A stretch of DNA of 64,000 bases, taken from assembly GCA_948470475.1 (NCBI GenBank), contig OX419344.1, positions 23,072,225 to 23,136,224 on the forward strand, read 5' to 3'. The translations under genes were made by a program, and so were the position numbers. A model generated the notes under the pieces. It made no database searches. It saw only the letters and a program-made list of their open reading frames with translations, and was not told the origin of the DNA. Origin of the DNA: Galaxea fascicularis (taxonomy: Eukaryota > Cnidaria > Anthozoa > Scleractinia > Euphylliidae). This document shows positions 44,701 through 49,653 of the stretch, piece after piece. Position 1 is the stretch's first letter. Each line of letters opens with the position of its first letter.

Positions 44701-45881
44701 CTAGGAGAAGCTAAGATATCTTGCTAGATTATACCACAAGATAGAAGCTAAAATACAGACATGAATAGTGTTTGTTCTAACTGCTAGAATAAGGGAATGT
44801 TCACTCATGAATTGAGCTTTCAGTATTGTACTATTGTTTATCCTACTGGATTGCGTGACGAACGTAAACAGCCTAACCTTCAATGGGTGTCATGTTCCAT
44901 TAACTGCATTTTACTGACCGGTAAAAGCGGTTTTAACTCAGATTCCCTTCAGGAGGTGGGAGTGGGGTGGGTGATAGTACAGCACTCCAGTTGGTTCATG
45001 CTTGGTATCAAGATATCTTAAGCATACCAACTTGAATGAAGGGTGACTTTAGACCACTTCATTTACGTGTGTCATAGACTTTTGTAGAACAAGGCATATT
45101 GCAGTGGCCACCGTTGTAATTAAGTGATATGATAGAGTCCTTCCTGTCACCTTCCACTACTACCATGTTTTCAGCTAGAATGCAGAATACCCGGCCCATT
45201 CATTTACATACATTGAATAACAATAGTATCCATTGTAATATGCCTCGTTCTTCAAAAGCCTCTGACATATGTAAATGAGGGGGCCGGGTATTCTGCAATT
45301 GCTCAATGTTTTCAATTGAGTGTCATAAAACTAAAAGCGAAGATATTACTCTGGTCAATCACAAGAGACGGAGACATCTCATTATTTTAAACAATCAGAA
45401 TTTGAAGTAATTACATGCAACCGGAGCCAAGCACCGAAAAATACACACGTACAACTAGTGATTAGGTTTCGTTTTAATTCTCATTGGCTGAAAAAGTGGC
45501 GTAAGATTTTTCAACCAATCACAGAGCAAAGTAAAGTAAAACGAAAGCAAATGCGAATAACTTTCAGCACTCATCTAGAACCAACTGTTTTGGACATAAC
45601 CTAACTTCTGAAATTACATAGCTTCTTATCAAATTTTGGCTCATCCTCGGTGTAAAAACCTGTGAAGCTCACGAGTGACGTAAAACAAAGACAACAAAAT
45701 ACTATAAACAATAGCGTACAGCAAAACAATACCTCATAAAACAAAGAAAACCTCGTCAGGTTTTTACACCGAGGCTGACCCCAAATTTTCTTATTTTCTT
45801 AACTGAACACAGTGGTCTCAGTGGAACTCTGAGAGAGTTAGCCAAGGCATTAAGACGCTTTGCAGCATTACCTCTCGACAT
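10383..45881 (-). CDS. VWA8: VWA8: mitochondrial AAA+ / VWA-domain ATPase (39-exon model)
   Basis: Exons in gene order: 45770-45881, 43378-43455, 42471-42526, 42182-42256, 41473-41687, 40143-40206, 39744-39908, 39484-39533, 39241-39349, 38634-38738, 38088-38279, 36412-36498, 35831-35908, 35213-35373, 33407-33520, 32589-32757, 32367-32444, 31930-32045, 29885-29997, 29291-29397, 29090-29161, 28471-28547, 27761-27836, 27161-27296, 26348-26467, 25699-25751, 25003-25155, 24275-24426, 24042-24078 (uncertain), 17664-17802, 16146-16943, 15620-15839, 15020-15239, 14204-14257, 13289-13500, 12500-12734, 12043-12201, 10987-11324, 10383-10491. All phases join; the product is about 1,867 aa, near the roughly 1,905 of human VWA8 as I recall it. 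Introns are GT-AG except the last (GC-AG). The family is a large dynein-related AAA+ ATPase of the mitochondrial inner membrane. The weak points are exon 1's donor and the 37-nt exon. Confidence 0.93.
11490..11585. repeat. Three-copy 35-bp minisatellite
   Basis: ACATGCAGTGGCAAGAC recurs at 11,492, 11,527 and 11,562 with ATAAAGACTTATTTTTA-type spacers. It is in the VWA8 intron between exons 37 and 38. Confidence 0.75.
12000..12031. repeat. (ACAAA)n microsatellite
   Basis: A run of ACAAA units lies 12 bases beyond the donor of VWA8 exon 37. Confidence 0.8.
14204..24078 (-). CDS. VWA8: VWA8 exons 29-34: central beta-rich region
   Basis: Exon 31 (16,146-16,943, 798 nt) is the largest, with GDWIHILALNPVSLY, MDLYDLFPRSYY and LQGQVLIHEQGSNSLYLLNP, matching the family's non-AAA middle region. 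Exon 33 has LRYIPFPGRHDLSLYARLAG and GRVRLWETGVTSLVHSLEKW, a WD-like strand pattern. Exon 34 ends SGEDVTSPKHGK. Exon 29 (24,042-24,078) is a 13-codon guess (EQSGIERGKTQMQ) that restores phase between exons 28 and 30 but does not resemble the family. The intron between exons 29 and 30 spans 6.2 kb and holds the LTR retrotransposon. Confidence 0.85.
14366..14629. mobile_element. 264-bp palindromic MITE in VWA8 intron
   Basis: The ends pair as CAGGAGCCTATCACTAGGAG with its diverged complement near 14,607-14,629. Inner segments TTTCACATACCGATCTATTT and AAATAAATCGGTCTGTAAAA pair as well. No ORF. Confidence 0.6.
15405..15480. repeat. Single diverged copy of the 106-bp minisatellite
   Basis: It contains the family signature (GTGTGACC..TCAAAT followed by GCTACTGAGCAGTACTTTC), in the intron between VWA8 exons 32 and 33. 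Confidence 0.55.
17013..17530. repeat. Inverted pair of tRNA-headed SINE-like repeats
   Basis: A minus-strand head at about 17,071-17,145 and a plus-strand head at about 17,365-17,435 face away from each other, with matching tails (AATGATCGTCGCAGTTGTGA and complement). The heads retain TAGCTCAGTTGGTAGAGC. It lies between VWA8 exons 30 and 31, 70 bases from the latter. Confidence 0.65.
18065..18212. mobile_element. Palindromic MITE, 148 bp
   Basis: TTATGCAATGCTTTCG and CGAGAAAGCTTTGCATAA form the ends, with GTGGTATCCATGG/CCATGGTATATC and ACTCG/CGAGT inside. No coding content. Confidence 0.6.
18213..19124. other. VWA8 intron sequence without a clear feature
   Basis: A minus-strand ORF of about 104 codons (18,339-18,653, from ATG at 18,545 onward MASVKESVALSRKEDL) lies here. 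It has no splice context, no family resemblance and is not part of VWA8. I leave it unassigned. Confidence 0.3.
19125..19386. repeat. 106-bp minisatellite, about three copies
   Basis: Copies of ACCATTCAA(A/G)TGAAAGCTACTGAGCA-type sequence start near 19,132, 19,230 and 19,333. The LTR retrotransposon is inserted directly beside the last copy. Confidence 0.7.
19392..20360 (-). repeat. 3' LTR (left copy)
   Basis: 969 bp, beginning TGTGACGTGAG and ending TTCCGTGACA on plus. The four shadow ORFs in it have exact translated twins in the other LTR, so the copies are near or fully identical. Confidence 0.93.
20344..22347 (-). CDS. Retrotransposon Gag-protease polyprotein (667 aa)
   Basis: I chose the start MADKSVDYKSWSLEELRAEA at 22,347 because upstream frame extends into the leader and LTR. 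Residues 10-45 look like a SAP-type helix-hairpin-helix. Residues 75-155 are a charged coiled coil rich in E/R. Residues 160-325 are a Gag/SCAN-like helical region (KFMKIREMREGEDIDDYF, WGYRTRRYLNRWM). C383-C396 is a CCHC zinc knuckle, CYKCGKSGHMSFNC. D440 of VDSGCTRTLV is the likely catalytic Asp of a retropepsin-like protease, followed by VDCLLGRSSFG. Residues 520-615 form another coiled coil. The frame runs through the polypurine tract and ends 17 nt inside the 3' LTR. No frameshift or premature stop is present. Confidence 0.9.
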   Translation of the reverse strand: MADKSVDYKSWSLEELRAEARKRFILFTQKDGVKTLASKLRTHDKLMSEEEANTEETAISEETVDEERAGNLTFDQRLQLLQMERQIRMEEREAEREAEREKREYERQIERERREYESQKAREEEERLVREEERLRKLRIEKEEFAVREAGRQQSSVRKPKFMKIREMREGEDIDDYFRIFEMTAKAQGLPEDEWVGNLVPKLTEKAKSIYLEIPDPAAQSYEESKSIIIKGYQLTADHYRYRFRTSEKKPDEDFVQWGYRTRRYLNRWMAVAEATGDVEKILEQFMMERLLDAVSPELRAWLKEQKPRTAEELGNLANLHVQSRKGPLVEGRYASFGKNKGGSFQKESQNKREPPIKEQVSGEQTKPGITPGRRNLRSPVTCYKCGKSGHMSFNCGKGNNKPAQGYLLCMTPLESHELEFPSCNVQGKIEGKSAEMIVDSGCTRTLVHEKFVKNGSLTGEEMSVLTATGERLIVPLAKVEIESGQGKHVELVGVLNKLPVDCLLGRSSFGQTLSKENVLKQWEQFQEEKHAALQKAAEEAERVKQEEMKNLAENLTKKLRNEAALEREIAIGEALAIERKQAERRRQQSIEETKHVCESKAAAEAATVARIHKSRCDELNQRINNLTNLLELVHPIPSHLYYFFHFYFCVPTPKIDFFGGKVSRNF
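20361..20370 (-). other. Polypurine tract
   Basis: CCTTCCCCCC on plus reads GGGGGGAAGG on minus and abuts the 3' LTR directly, as required for plus-strand DNA priming. The Gag frame reads through it. Confidence 0.85.
22423..22438 (-). other. Primer-binding site, tRNA-Leu-like
   Basis: On minus, TGGTGTCAGGAGTAGG begins four bases inside the 5' LTR. It is complementary to a tRNA 3' end of the form ..CCTGACACCA, which is typical of tRNA-Leu. Confidence 0.75.
22443..23411 (-). repeat. 5' LTR (right copy)
   Basis: 969 bp, the same length and ends as the left copy. It should carry the element's promoter; I could not place a TATA box with confidence. Confidence 0.93.
23417..24041. other. VWA8 intron right of the LTR element, no feature seen
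   Basis: I searched the minus strand here for the expected family segment between LSKE and GPMTV and saw no exon with fitting splice sites. Confidence 0.4.
24275..29997 (-). CDS. VWA8: VWA8 exons 19-28: third AAA+ module
   Basis: The P-loop GNQGVGKN (near residues 770-777) is again split by an intron, GNQ in exon 21 and GVGKN in exon 22, with Asn where Ser/Thr is usual, as in the human protein. Exon 24 has the clear Walker B HVLVVDEADKAPTHVTCILK. Exon 25 has HPDFRMIVLANRPGFPFLGN, exon 26 DIFSCHAVDNPDFESEM, exon 27 MLRQYGPSVPEELLLKLVNA and YPYSTREVVSVVKHLQ, and exon 28 LANVVRNVFDFDSYHPEV. Exon 28 ends in LSKE at a phase-2 GTAAGA donor. Confidence 0.93.
24480..24860. repeat. 106-bp minisatellite, about four copies
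   Basis: The marker GTGTGA(C/T)CATTCAAAT and variants recur at 24,519, 24,625, 24,731 and 24,837, exactly 106 bases apart, each followed by GCTACTGAGCAGTACTTTCC-type sequence. Confidence 0.85.
25370..25420. repeat. CGTTAT-type hexanucleotide repeat
   Basis: A degenerate run of TTATCG units. A TTCG-rich run follows at about 25,530-25,600 (CGTTCGTTCGT). Both are intronic. Confidence 0.6.
25830..26045. repeat. 106-bp minisatellite, two copies
   Basis: Copies start near 25,867 and 25,973, again 106 apart, in the intron between VWA8 exons 25 and 26. Confidence 0.75.
26133..26192. repeat. Short hairpin, GGGATGTCAC ends
   Basis: TTTGGGATGTCAC and GTGACATCCCAAA pair around a centre with CTTACCCC/GGGGGGAAG. 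It is a reduced foldback element in a VWA8 intron. Confidence 0.6.
26870..27015. mobile_element. 146-bp palindromic MITE with 45-bp arms
   Basis: ATATATCAAACAC..AGACAGTGTTTCATC..GATATCCAAACACC is mirrored on the right by GGTGTTTGGATATC..GATGAAACACTGTCT..GTGTTTGATATAT. Only about 50 bases at the centre are unpaired. The high arm identity suggests recent origin. Confidence 0.75.
28200..28440. repeat. Inverted tRNA-headed SINE fragment
   Basis: A minus-strand tRNA-like head at about 28,316-28,375 lies between inverted tails (AATTGTGTAAAGAAGCCTG and complement). It starts 30 bases from VWA8 exon 22. Confidence 0.55.
29505..29700. repeat. Palindrome from the same SINE family, head lost
   Basis: Inverted tails (AATGAAGATTGATCCT..GCAGTTGTGAATGCAATT and complement) meet around AGGACTTCAACGGTCCTGG. 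The tRNA-like head is almost gone. Confidence 0.55.
30913..31133 (+). pseudogene. LINE endonuclease fragment
   Basis: The frame from 30,942 (KLASLNIRGLIDHIDEL, then DNDVFISGYEIVCRDRSV) resembles the start of an APE-type endonuclease from L2/CR1-like LINEs. The active-site segment expected between LLADNPIDT and the DNDV stretch is missing, and the frame stops soon after. It is dead on arrival, in the intron between VWA8 exons 18 and 19. Confidence 0.6.
31350..31724. mobile_element. 375-bp long-TIR MITE
   Basis: The arms AACCCCAAAAC..GCTAAAATAAATCTTTG and complement pair over about 100 bases, including TTGTTCTTTTTTGC and GGCTTTTTATAGGCTTC with their complements. The centre also contains CACTCGGTCATGTACCAA and a diverged inverted partner. 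Confidence 0.7.
31835..31905 (-). pseudogene. tRNA-like SINE remnant
   Basis: On minus, CCAGTTGGTAGAGCACTAGAG is followed by a B-box-like GCGGGTTCAAACCC. The anticodon arm is not canonical. Confidence 0.4.
31930..36498 (-). CDS. VWA8: VWA8 exons 12-18: second AAA+ module with intact P-loop
   Basis: The Walker A motif GPKGCGKS (near residues 434-441) is split by an intron: GPK ends exon 12 and GCGKS opens exon 13. Exon 14 has DMTARDLLQQRITLANGDTS and the Walker B region with ELDGIHRVNPGTLAVLQR. Exon 15 has RELSLYDGTRLL, exon 16 has IHPSFRIIGLAEPPIVGSS, exon 18 has SLSTRQLLRIARRLAAYP. This module should bind nucleotide; Walker B has L-D-G rather than D-E, as in the family. Introns here carry a SINE (34.7-35.0 kb) and tRNA-like debris. 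Confidence 0.92.
33595..33635. repeat. (ATC)n microsatellite
   Basis: A run of CATCAT units in the intron just beyond VWA8 exon 15. Confidence 0.7.
34699..34972 (-). mobile_element. tRNA-derived SINE with AAAT tail
   Basis: On minus it starts with a tRNA-like head (GGTTGGCGCAGTGGTAAGTG, then B box GGTTCGATTCC), continues into a body containing TTTCTCCGGGTACTCCGG, and ends in a run of ATTT units at 34,699-34,716. Head, body and simple tail are all present, so the copy looks full length. It is in the intron between VWA8 exons 14 and 15. Confidence 0.75.
36108..36166 (-). pseudogene. tRNA-like SINE head remnant
   Basis: On minus, CCTGTAGCTCAGTGGTTAGA and GGTTCGATTCCTG are the A- and B-box regions. 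They are too close together for a complete tRNA. Confidence 0.45.
37414..37728. mobile_element. 315-bp MITE with GCCGC(A/G)GCT ends
   Basis: TTAAGCCGCGGCTCCA..AACAATTTTTTTCTTGCCATGGTGAT is mirrored by ATCACCATTGCAAGC..AAATTGCTCATGTAGCCGCAGC. Internal segments with GGTGGCTACATG occur in both orientations. No ORF of note. Confidence 0.65.
38088..40206 (-). CDS. VWA8: VWA8 exons 6-11: end of AAA1 and linker
   Basis: Exon 6 encodes EMQLEDGRFLMAAERYDALL and exon 7 continues with VRVSEDFRVIALGLPVP, RYHGNPLDPPLRSRFQARDI; the sensor and arginine-rich end of AAA1 is thus well conserved although its P-loop is not. Exons 8-10 carry helical lid sequence (LAQLASFAHTLQ, GLPDFPIHNLVNIVRIM, LVHRLYPYDLILGDEGQ). 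Exon 11 (192 nt) is the variable linker before AAA2, including VEIRTNRWNTVFETPAGSE. Junction phases are 0, 0, 2, 0, 0, 0. Confidence 0.88.
41473..45881 (-). CDS. VWA8: VWA8 exons 1-5: presequence and degenerate first AAA+ module
   Basis: The start at 45,879-45,881 gives MSRGNAAKRLNALANSL, rich in Arg/Lys and without acidic residues, as expected of a mitochondrial presequence. Exon 2 carries SIGDVSIKLKKPSFPELVP and exon 3 ends in LRWIMQK. Exon 4 holds the position of the first Walker A, read as IGAPGPSRRLL (near residue 93), which lacks GK[ST]; the family also lacks it. Exon 5 has EYIALSRDTTEADLKQRREI and GRVLVLEGIEKAERNVLP, the Walker B region with L-E-G in place of D-E. Exon 1's donor is ambiguous: GTGTAA after 45,770 or GTTCAG after 45,809 both give the required phase 1; the first matches the consensus better. 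Confidence 0.85.
42133..42166. repeat. (AAAT)n microsatellite
   Basis: About eight AAAT units, 16 bases before the donor side of VWA8 exon 4. Confidence 0.85.
43011..43072. repeat. Second copy of the 60-bp hairpin element
   Basis: TTTGTCTCCTAACCC and GGGTCAGGAGACAAA flank ACTCATGATTCATGAAT. It is related to 3782-3840. Confidence 0.55.
45181..45297. mobile_element. 117-bp MITE, GCAGAATACCCGGCC ends
   Basis: TGCAGAATACCCGGCCC..TCATTTACATA is mirrored by TATGTAAATGA..GGGCCGGGTATTCTGCA. It is in VWA8 intron 1. Confidence 0.7.
45631..45790. repeat. Foldback element touching the VWA8 exon 1 donor
   Basis: The arms AAATTTTGGCTCATCCTCGG..TGTAAAAACC and complement are about 33 bases each, with about 90 bases between. 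The right arm contains the GTGTAA splice donor that best fits exon 1, so the end of the first coding exon appears to lie inside the repeat. Confidence 0.6.
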
Positions 45882-46695
45882 TAAAATTTTAATCATGTGT
45901 ACCAGCTTTTAAAGTCTCCCTTAACTATGATGTTATGTAATTTGAAGTTTCACCAGAAAGCCTCTTGACCTTCTCGGTGATATAAAAGAAGTTCCCCCAT
46001 TACTAAACCTTCCTCAATCATCCAGCATCAAAATTCTGCGAATTATACACAGGTTTTTAGCTTCAGAAATGTAATTTCAACTAAACGATGGACTTCGGCT
46101 CAACGTTTCCGCCATATTGGATCCTGGTACACTGAAAGACTGGGTACTAAATTCCATTGTTTTCTCGTTTTCCATTCAGTTTTAATCCCAGTATTTCAAA
46201 CAGCTCTTCTCATTTCACTTCTGAAACCCCATTCAACTACCTCTCACCCCAAAAAGGAATAAATGCGAAGGAAGTTGTTTCTTCAAGCAACCTTTTTCTT
46301 GGAGGTAGCCTATACGTCCAGTGCTCCCCTGGTGAAAAATGTATAAAGAAGGTAGTTTCTAAAGAAAATATGGTGATCCATGCTTGTACACAAGAATTTG
46401 GTTTAAGGGGGTCTTATACACCAGACAATGTATGAAAATCTTGATTATTTTGCTAAGAGGAAGAGGAAGTAGGGGGTGTCTTAACACTCTTGTTTCTGCA
46501 AGGGTTTTAATGGAGGGACTGGGGATAGTATGCATGCAAATTGTCACGTGGCTGGCGGTCACGTGACTACACTCGGTTCATTTGAATTCACTTTCTGATC
46601 GGCGAGATTGTTTGTAGAATTACCTTGAAAGTGAGTCCAAATTGTCTTTTTTGCTGCGTTTTGGGTCATTTGCTGGTGCTGGAGCTCATCATTAA
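45882..46695. other. VWA8 5' region and promoter, otherwise empty
   Basis: This should hold the VWA8 5' UTR and promoter. A plus-strand ORF of 92 codons (46,157-46,435) has no recognisable features and I do not count it as a gene. Confidence 0.4.
46108..46119. promoter_or_regulatory. YY1-like site
   Basis: CCGCCATATTGG matches the YY1 consensus CCGCCATNTTGG and lies about 230 bases upstream of the VWA8 start codon. YY1 sites of this form are common close to transcription starts of animal housekeeping genes. Confidence 0.4.
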
Positions 46696-47139
46696 GGGCT
46701 GAGAAGGCTTAAACCTTGCCAATTTCAAAGAACTGTTTATTGGCACTGTGAATGTGACAAACTTTGTTCAAATGCTCGTTGCGGGCTACTGGCAGTTTGT
46801 CGTTCATGGACAAGGGGCCATAAAGCAAATGAGCGTTGTCTCACCAGGCTTCAATCTGCATTTGAGGAAGTTTCATTGAAAGTTGAAAGTGCCTTGACAA
46901 CTGTTGGTGCAAGATTCAAGCCTGGTCAGAGACTTCAGAAAATGGCGAATTGTTTGGAGAGAGACTTTCCCGCTGAAACATATTCCCAATTTCCCAGGAT
47001 GCAATGGGGTCAGATTCTTGCTGCTTGGTTGAGGTTCCTAATAAAAAGGGAGCTAATTTCCCACTTGTTTGCCATTTTTTTCCAAACTTCCTATTTAAGT
47101 TGGAAGCAGAAGAGTTGTTTTGTAATGTTACCACTGTGA
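46696..47139 (+). CDS. Unassigned 147-codon reading frame with poly(A) signal
   Basis: The frame is open from the stop at 46,693-46,695 to TGA at 47,137-47,139, and an AATAAA starts at 47,139. It includes a Cys-rich stretch (HCECDKLCSNARCGLLAVC) and a helical stretch (LQSAFEEVSLKVESALTTVG). There is no obvious start codon before the Met at 46,876. It could be the last exon of a plus-strand gene or a retrocopy fragment; I do not recognise it. Confidence 0.3.
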   Translation, partial: GLRRLKPCQFQRTVYWHCECDKLCSNARCGLLAVCRSWTRGHKANERCLTRLQSAFEEVSLKVESALTTVGARFKPGQRLQKMANCLERDFPAETYSQFPRMQWGQILAAWLRFLIKRELISHLFAIFFQTSYLSWKQKSCFVMLPL

Positions 47140-47529
47140 ATAAAAGATTGAGTTGAAGAAAGATTTGTTCAGACTGCTCATTTCCGAGGTAAGATTTCCA
47201 TTTAATTCTTGCTCTAATTTGGAGCTAGTGTTGTTTTCGTGTAATTTCTATTCTGTTGCTTTGCTGGAGAAATGCACATTGTCATACCTCTCATTTTTCC
47301 CCTTGTTTTAACATGTGACAAACACTTTTGCACTTGAATTTCTGGAAAAGATGGCAAAACCCTGCTCCAGCAATTAAGTTTCTTCACCCTTTAAAGTTTT
47401 GAGCTTTGAAACTTGCATGGAATTTGTAAATGGCAAACATTATTTTCTTTCCATTATTTTACTTTTACCAGATTTCTGGAGCCAAAAACTGCAGACTGAT
47501 AAACCTTTTAGGCCATAACCCAAAATAAA

Positions 47530-48244
47530 GCTAATCTGTTGAATTGTTCTTCCAAAGCATGTAAAACGTTAATACTAGGCATAGGCACAAACTCTCAACA
47601 CAGTATAAAGCCGTTGGTATGGAAAAGATATATCGATGACGTGTTTTCCCTATGGGACACTAATAGAGAGGAAATTGACAAGTTCATTGAGCATGCAAAT
47701 AACTACCATCCTACAATAAAATTCACTGCTGATATTTCTGACAAAGAAATCATCTTCCTTGATACTTGCATCTACAAAGGAGCACGATTTGAAAAGGAAT
47801 TTCAAGCCTACTGAGACATTCCAGTACACACATTTCAAATCCTGTCACCCACCGGCCGTCAAAATAGGCTTCGTGAAAGGTGAAGGCCTGAGACTACTAA
47901 GAACTAACTCTTCACAGGAGACTTTCGTAGAAAACATAAGAATATTCAAACTACGCCTTCGAGCGAGAGGTTACCCAAACAATCTTATAGATAAAACACT
48001 CTCGGAAGTCAAATTCTCTGACAGAAAGAAAGCTCTCCAACAAAACACAAAAGTGCGCAAAGAAATATTACCCTTTGAAACGCAATACAACCCATCTGTG
48101 CCTAACCTAAAACACATTCTATTGGAGAAATGGCATCTTATAGAACGACAACCTAAACTAAAAGAAATGTTCAAAGAACCTCCGATCATTTCTTATAAAA
48201 GAGGCAGTTCATTAAGAGATATACTGGTTAAAGCCAAACTGTAG
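47530..48244 (+). pseudogene. Penelope-like element reverse transcriptase fragment, frameshifted
   Basis: The first frame (47,539-47,811) has VWKRYIDDVFSLWDTNREEI with the catalytic YIDD motif and ISDKEIIFLDTCIYKG. The second frame, effectively from about 47,800 to 48,244, has KPTETFQYTHFKSCHPPAV, LRARGYPNNLIDKTLSEVKF and PPIISYKRGSSLRDIL. The frame changes between GARFEKE and KPTETF and several residues seem lost there. The N-terminal RT part and any GIY-YIG endonuclease are absent. It ends 93 bases before the tandem array. Confidence 0.8.
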
Positions 48245-49179
48245 TTAATCTCTTTAATGCTACATGTAGAGGAACAATTACATTCATGCGACACGTTTGC
48301 GGGATCTCTGAATGCCCTGTCACTATTTAATTACCACTATTTAAACATTAAGTACTTTTTGGTCATTTTGTCATCCATGTGGTGCGCATTTACTACGTGC
48401 GCATGCGTATAGCCATATTAAATATTCTAAACGGAATAGAGAAGCTGATGCATGCTCATGCATACTTAATAGGCAATTTTGGCGTGTTTTGCTTTGTAAG
48501 TAATGCGGTAGGTACAATATTTTTCCAGTAGGACTGGATGACTCGACGCTTATGCAAAACATAGATGAAATAAGAATTGGCGGACTTGCATGCCGACTTT
48601 ACCAAGGAGTTACCCAGAACTCGTCTCGTGCGTCAACACGGAACTTTTGGACGAGCGACACAAGCTGCCGTAAAATAGCTTATGTTCGGTCTGCTGAAAG
48701 AGTAAATAAGTAAATGGGGAAGAGAAACAAAGACCTTGAGCCGAGCTGTGTTGGAAATACAGGCCACGGGCTCTAGGAAACTATTATTGTGCATTGGAAA
48801 CGCCAAGACAAAACTGGGTCTTTTTGGTGTTGTCCGAGGGCGCGCGTTCAAAGCAAAGAATTTTCCTTTGCATTGGTAGCAGAACAAACGGTCATTTTCA
48901 GTGGTGAAAATCCGCGAGAGCTCTGCTGAATTGATTGGGTGCTAAAGTTAGGTTCGAACAACGCGCTAAGCATTTGCAATTTGACAGTAACAGCGCGGTG
49001 CATTTCAACTTTCACTGAAATTCTTCAAGCGGTAACGGTGCCACATCATTACAGTATATGCATATGCCATTGCAGTGGAGTCTCATTTAGGCAAGGGTTC
49101 AAATAAACTGCTGATGTATATGTGGCGTATTAACCCTTTAAATCGCTACATCAAAGTGTAAATTGTTATTTGTGGTCCC

Positions 49180-49362
49180 CTACACAATTGCTATAGAACG
49201 AATCTGTCCTTGATTCTCGTCATAAAATTCGATGCGGATCACTCCAAGGCTTTTGGGGGTTAAAGGTATGAAAACGGATACGTTACCTGTCAGTCCCTTG
49301 CGTTTATCGATGAAGAGAAGACTCTCTCGGTGAATTTCAGTTGCAATGGCCTCGCGCAGGTT
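49180..49362 (-). CDS. Exon-like ORF in every array unit (shown for unit 1)
   Basis: On minus a T-rich tract and TTGTTTTCTTGTAG acceptor precede an open frame of 60 codons ending in TAG: it starts NLREAIATEIHRESLLFID and continues with TGNVSVFIPLTPKSLGVIRI, EFYDENQGQI. This reads like the last coding exon of a gene. A donor (GTAACG) inside it would allow a shorter 77-nt exon. I found no upstream exon in the unit that joins it in frame with good splice sites. The frame could be open by chance, since 60 stop-free codons are not rare. Equivalent positions recur in units 2-11. Confidence 0.35.
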   Translation of the reverse strand, partial: NLREAIATEIHRESLLFIDKRKGLTGNVSVFIPLTPKSLGVIRIEFYDENQGQIRSIAIV

Positions 49363-49428
49363 CTACAAGAAAACAAAAACAAGCCTTGAAAAAAAAAAAA
49401 AAAAGAAAAAAAAAGAAAAAAAAAAAAC

Positions 49429-49653
49429 TCAGCCGGTAACGGTACCTCCGTGTTTGGAGCGCTGTACCCTGACGATTAACCCCGAGATTTCGGCCCGGGG
49501 ATCGCTTATACCAACTGAGCCCAGCACCTCGCACACCCGAGTGAATATTCTGTCATCCCATGACAGCCAGTGAGGGAGAGATGTGTCGGCCCCTAAACCA
49601 TTCGTGACAATCCCACTCCAAACGCGCAGCAAAGTACCGGTCCTACCTATCAA
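49429..49653 (-). other. Array-unit segment with 74-codon ORF and tRNA-like A box
   Basis: The minus frame starts MIGRTGTLLRVWSGIVTNGL. The same DNA contains GGGCTCAGTTGGTATAAGCG, close to a tRNA A box, followed by a CCCCG/CGGGG hairpin, but no convincing B box. It may be a decayed tRNA-derived segment of the repeat unit. I do not think the ORF is a gene. Confidence 0.25.
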
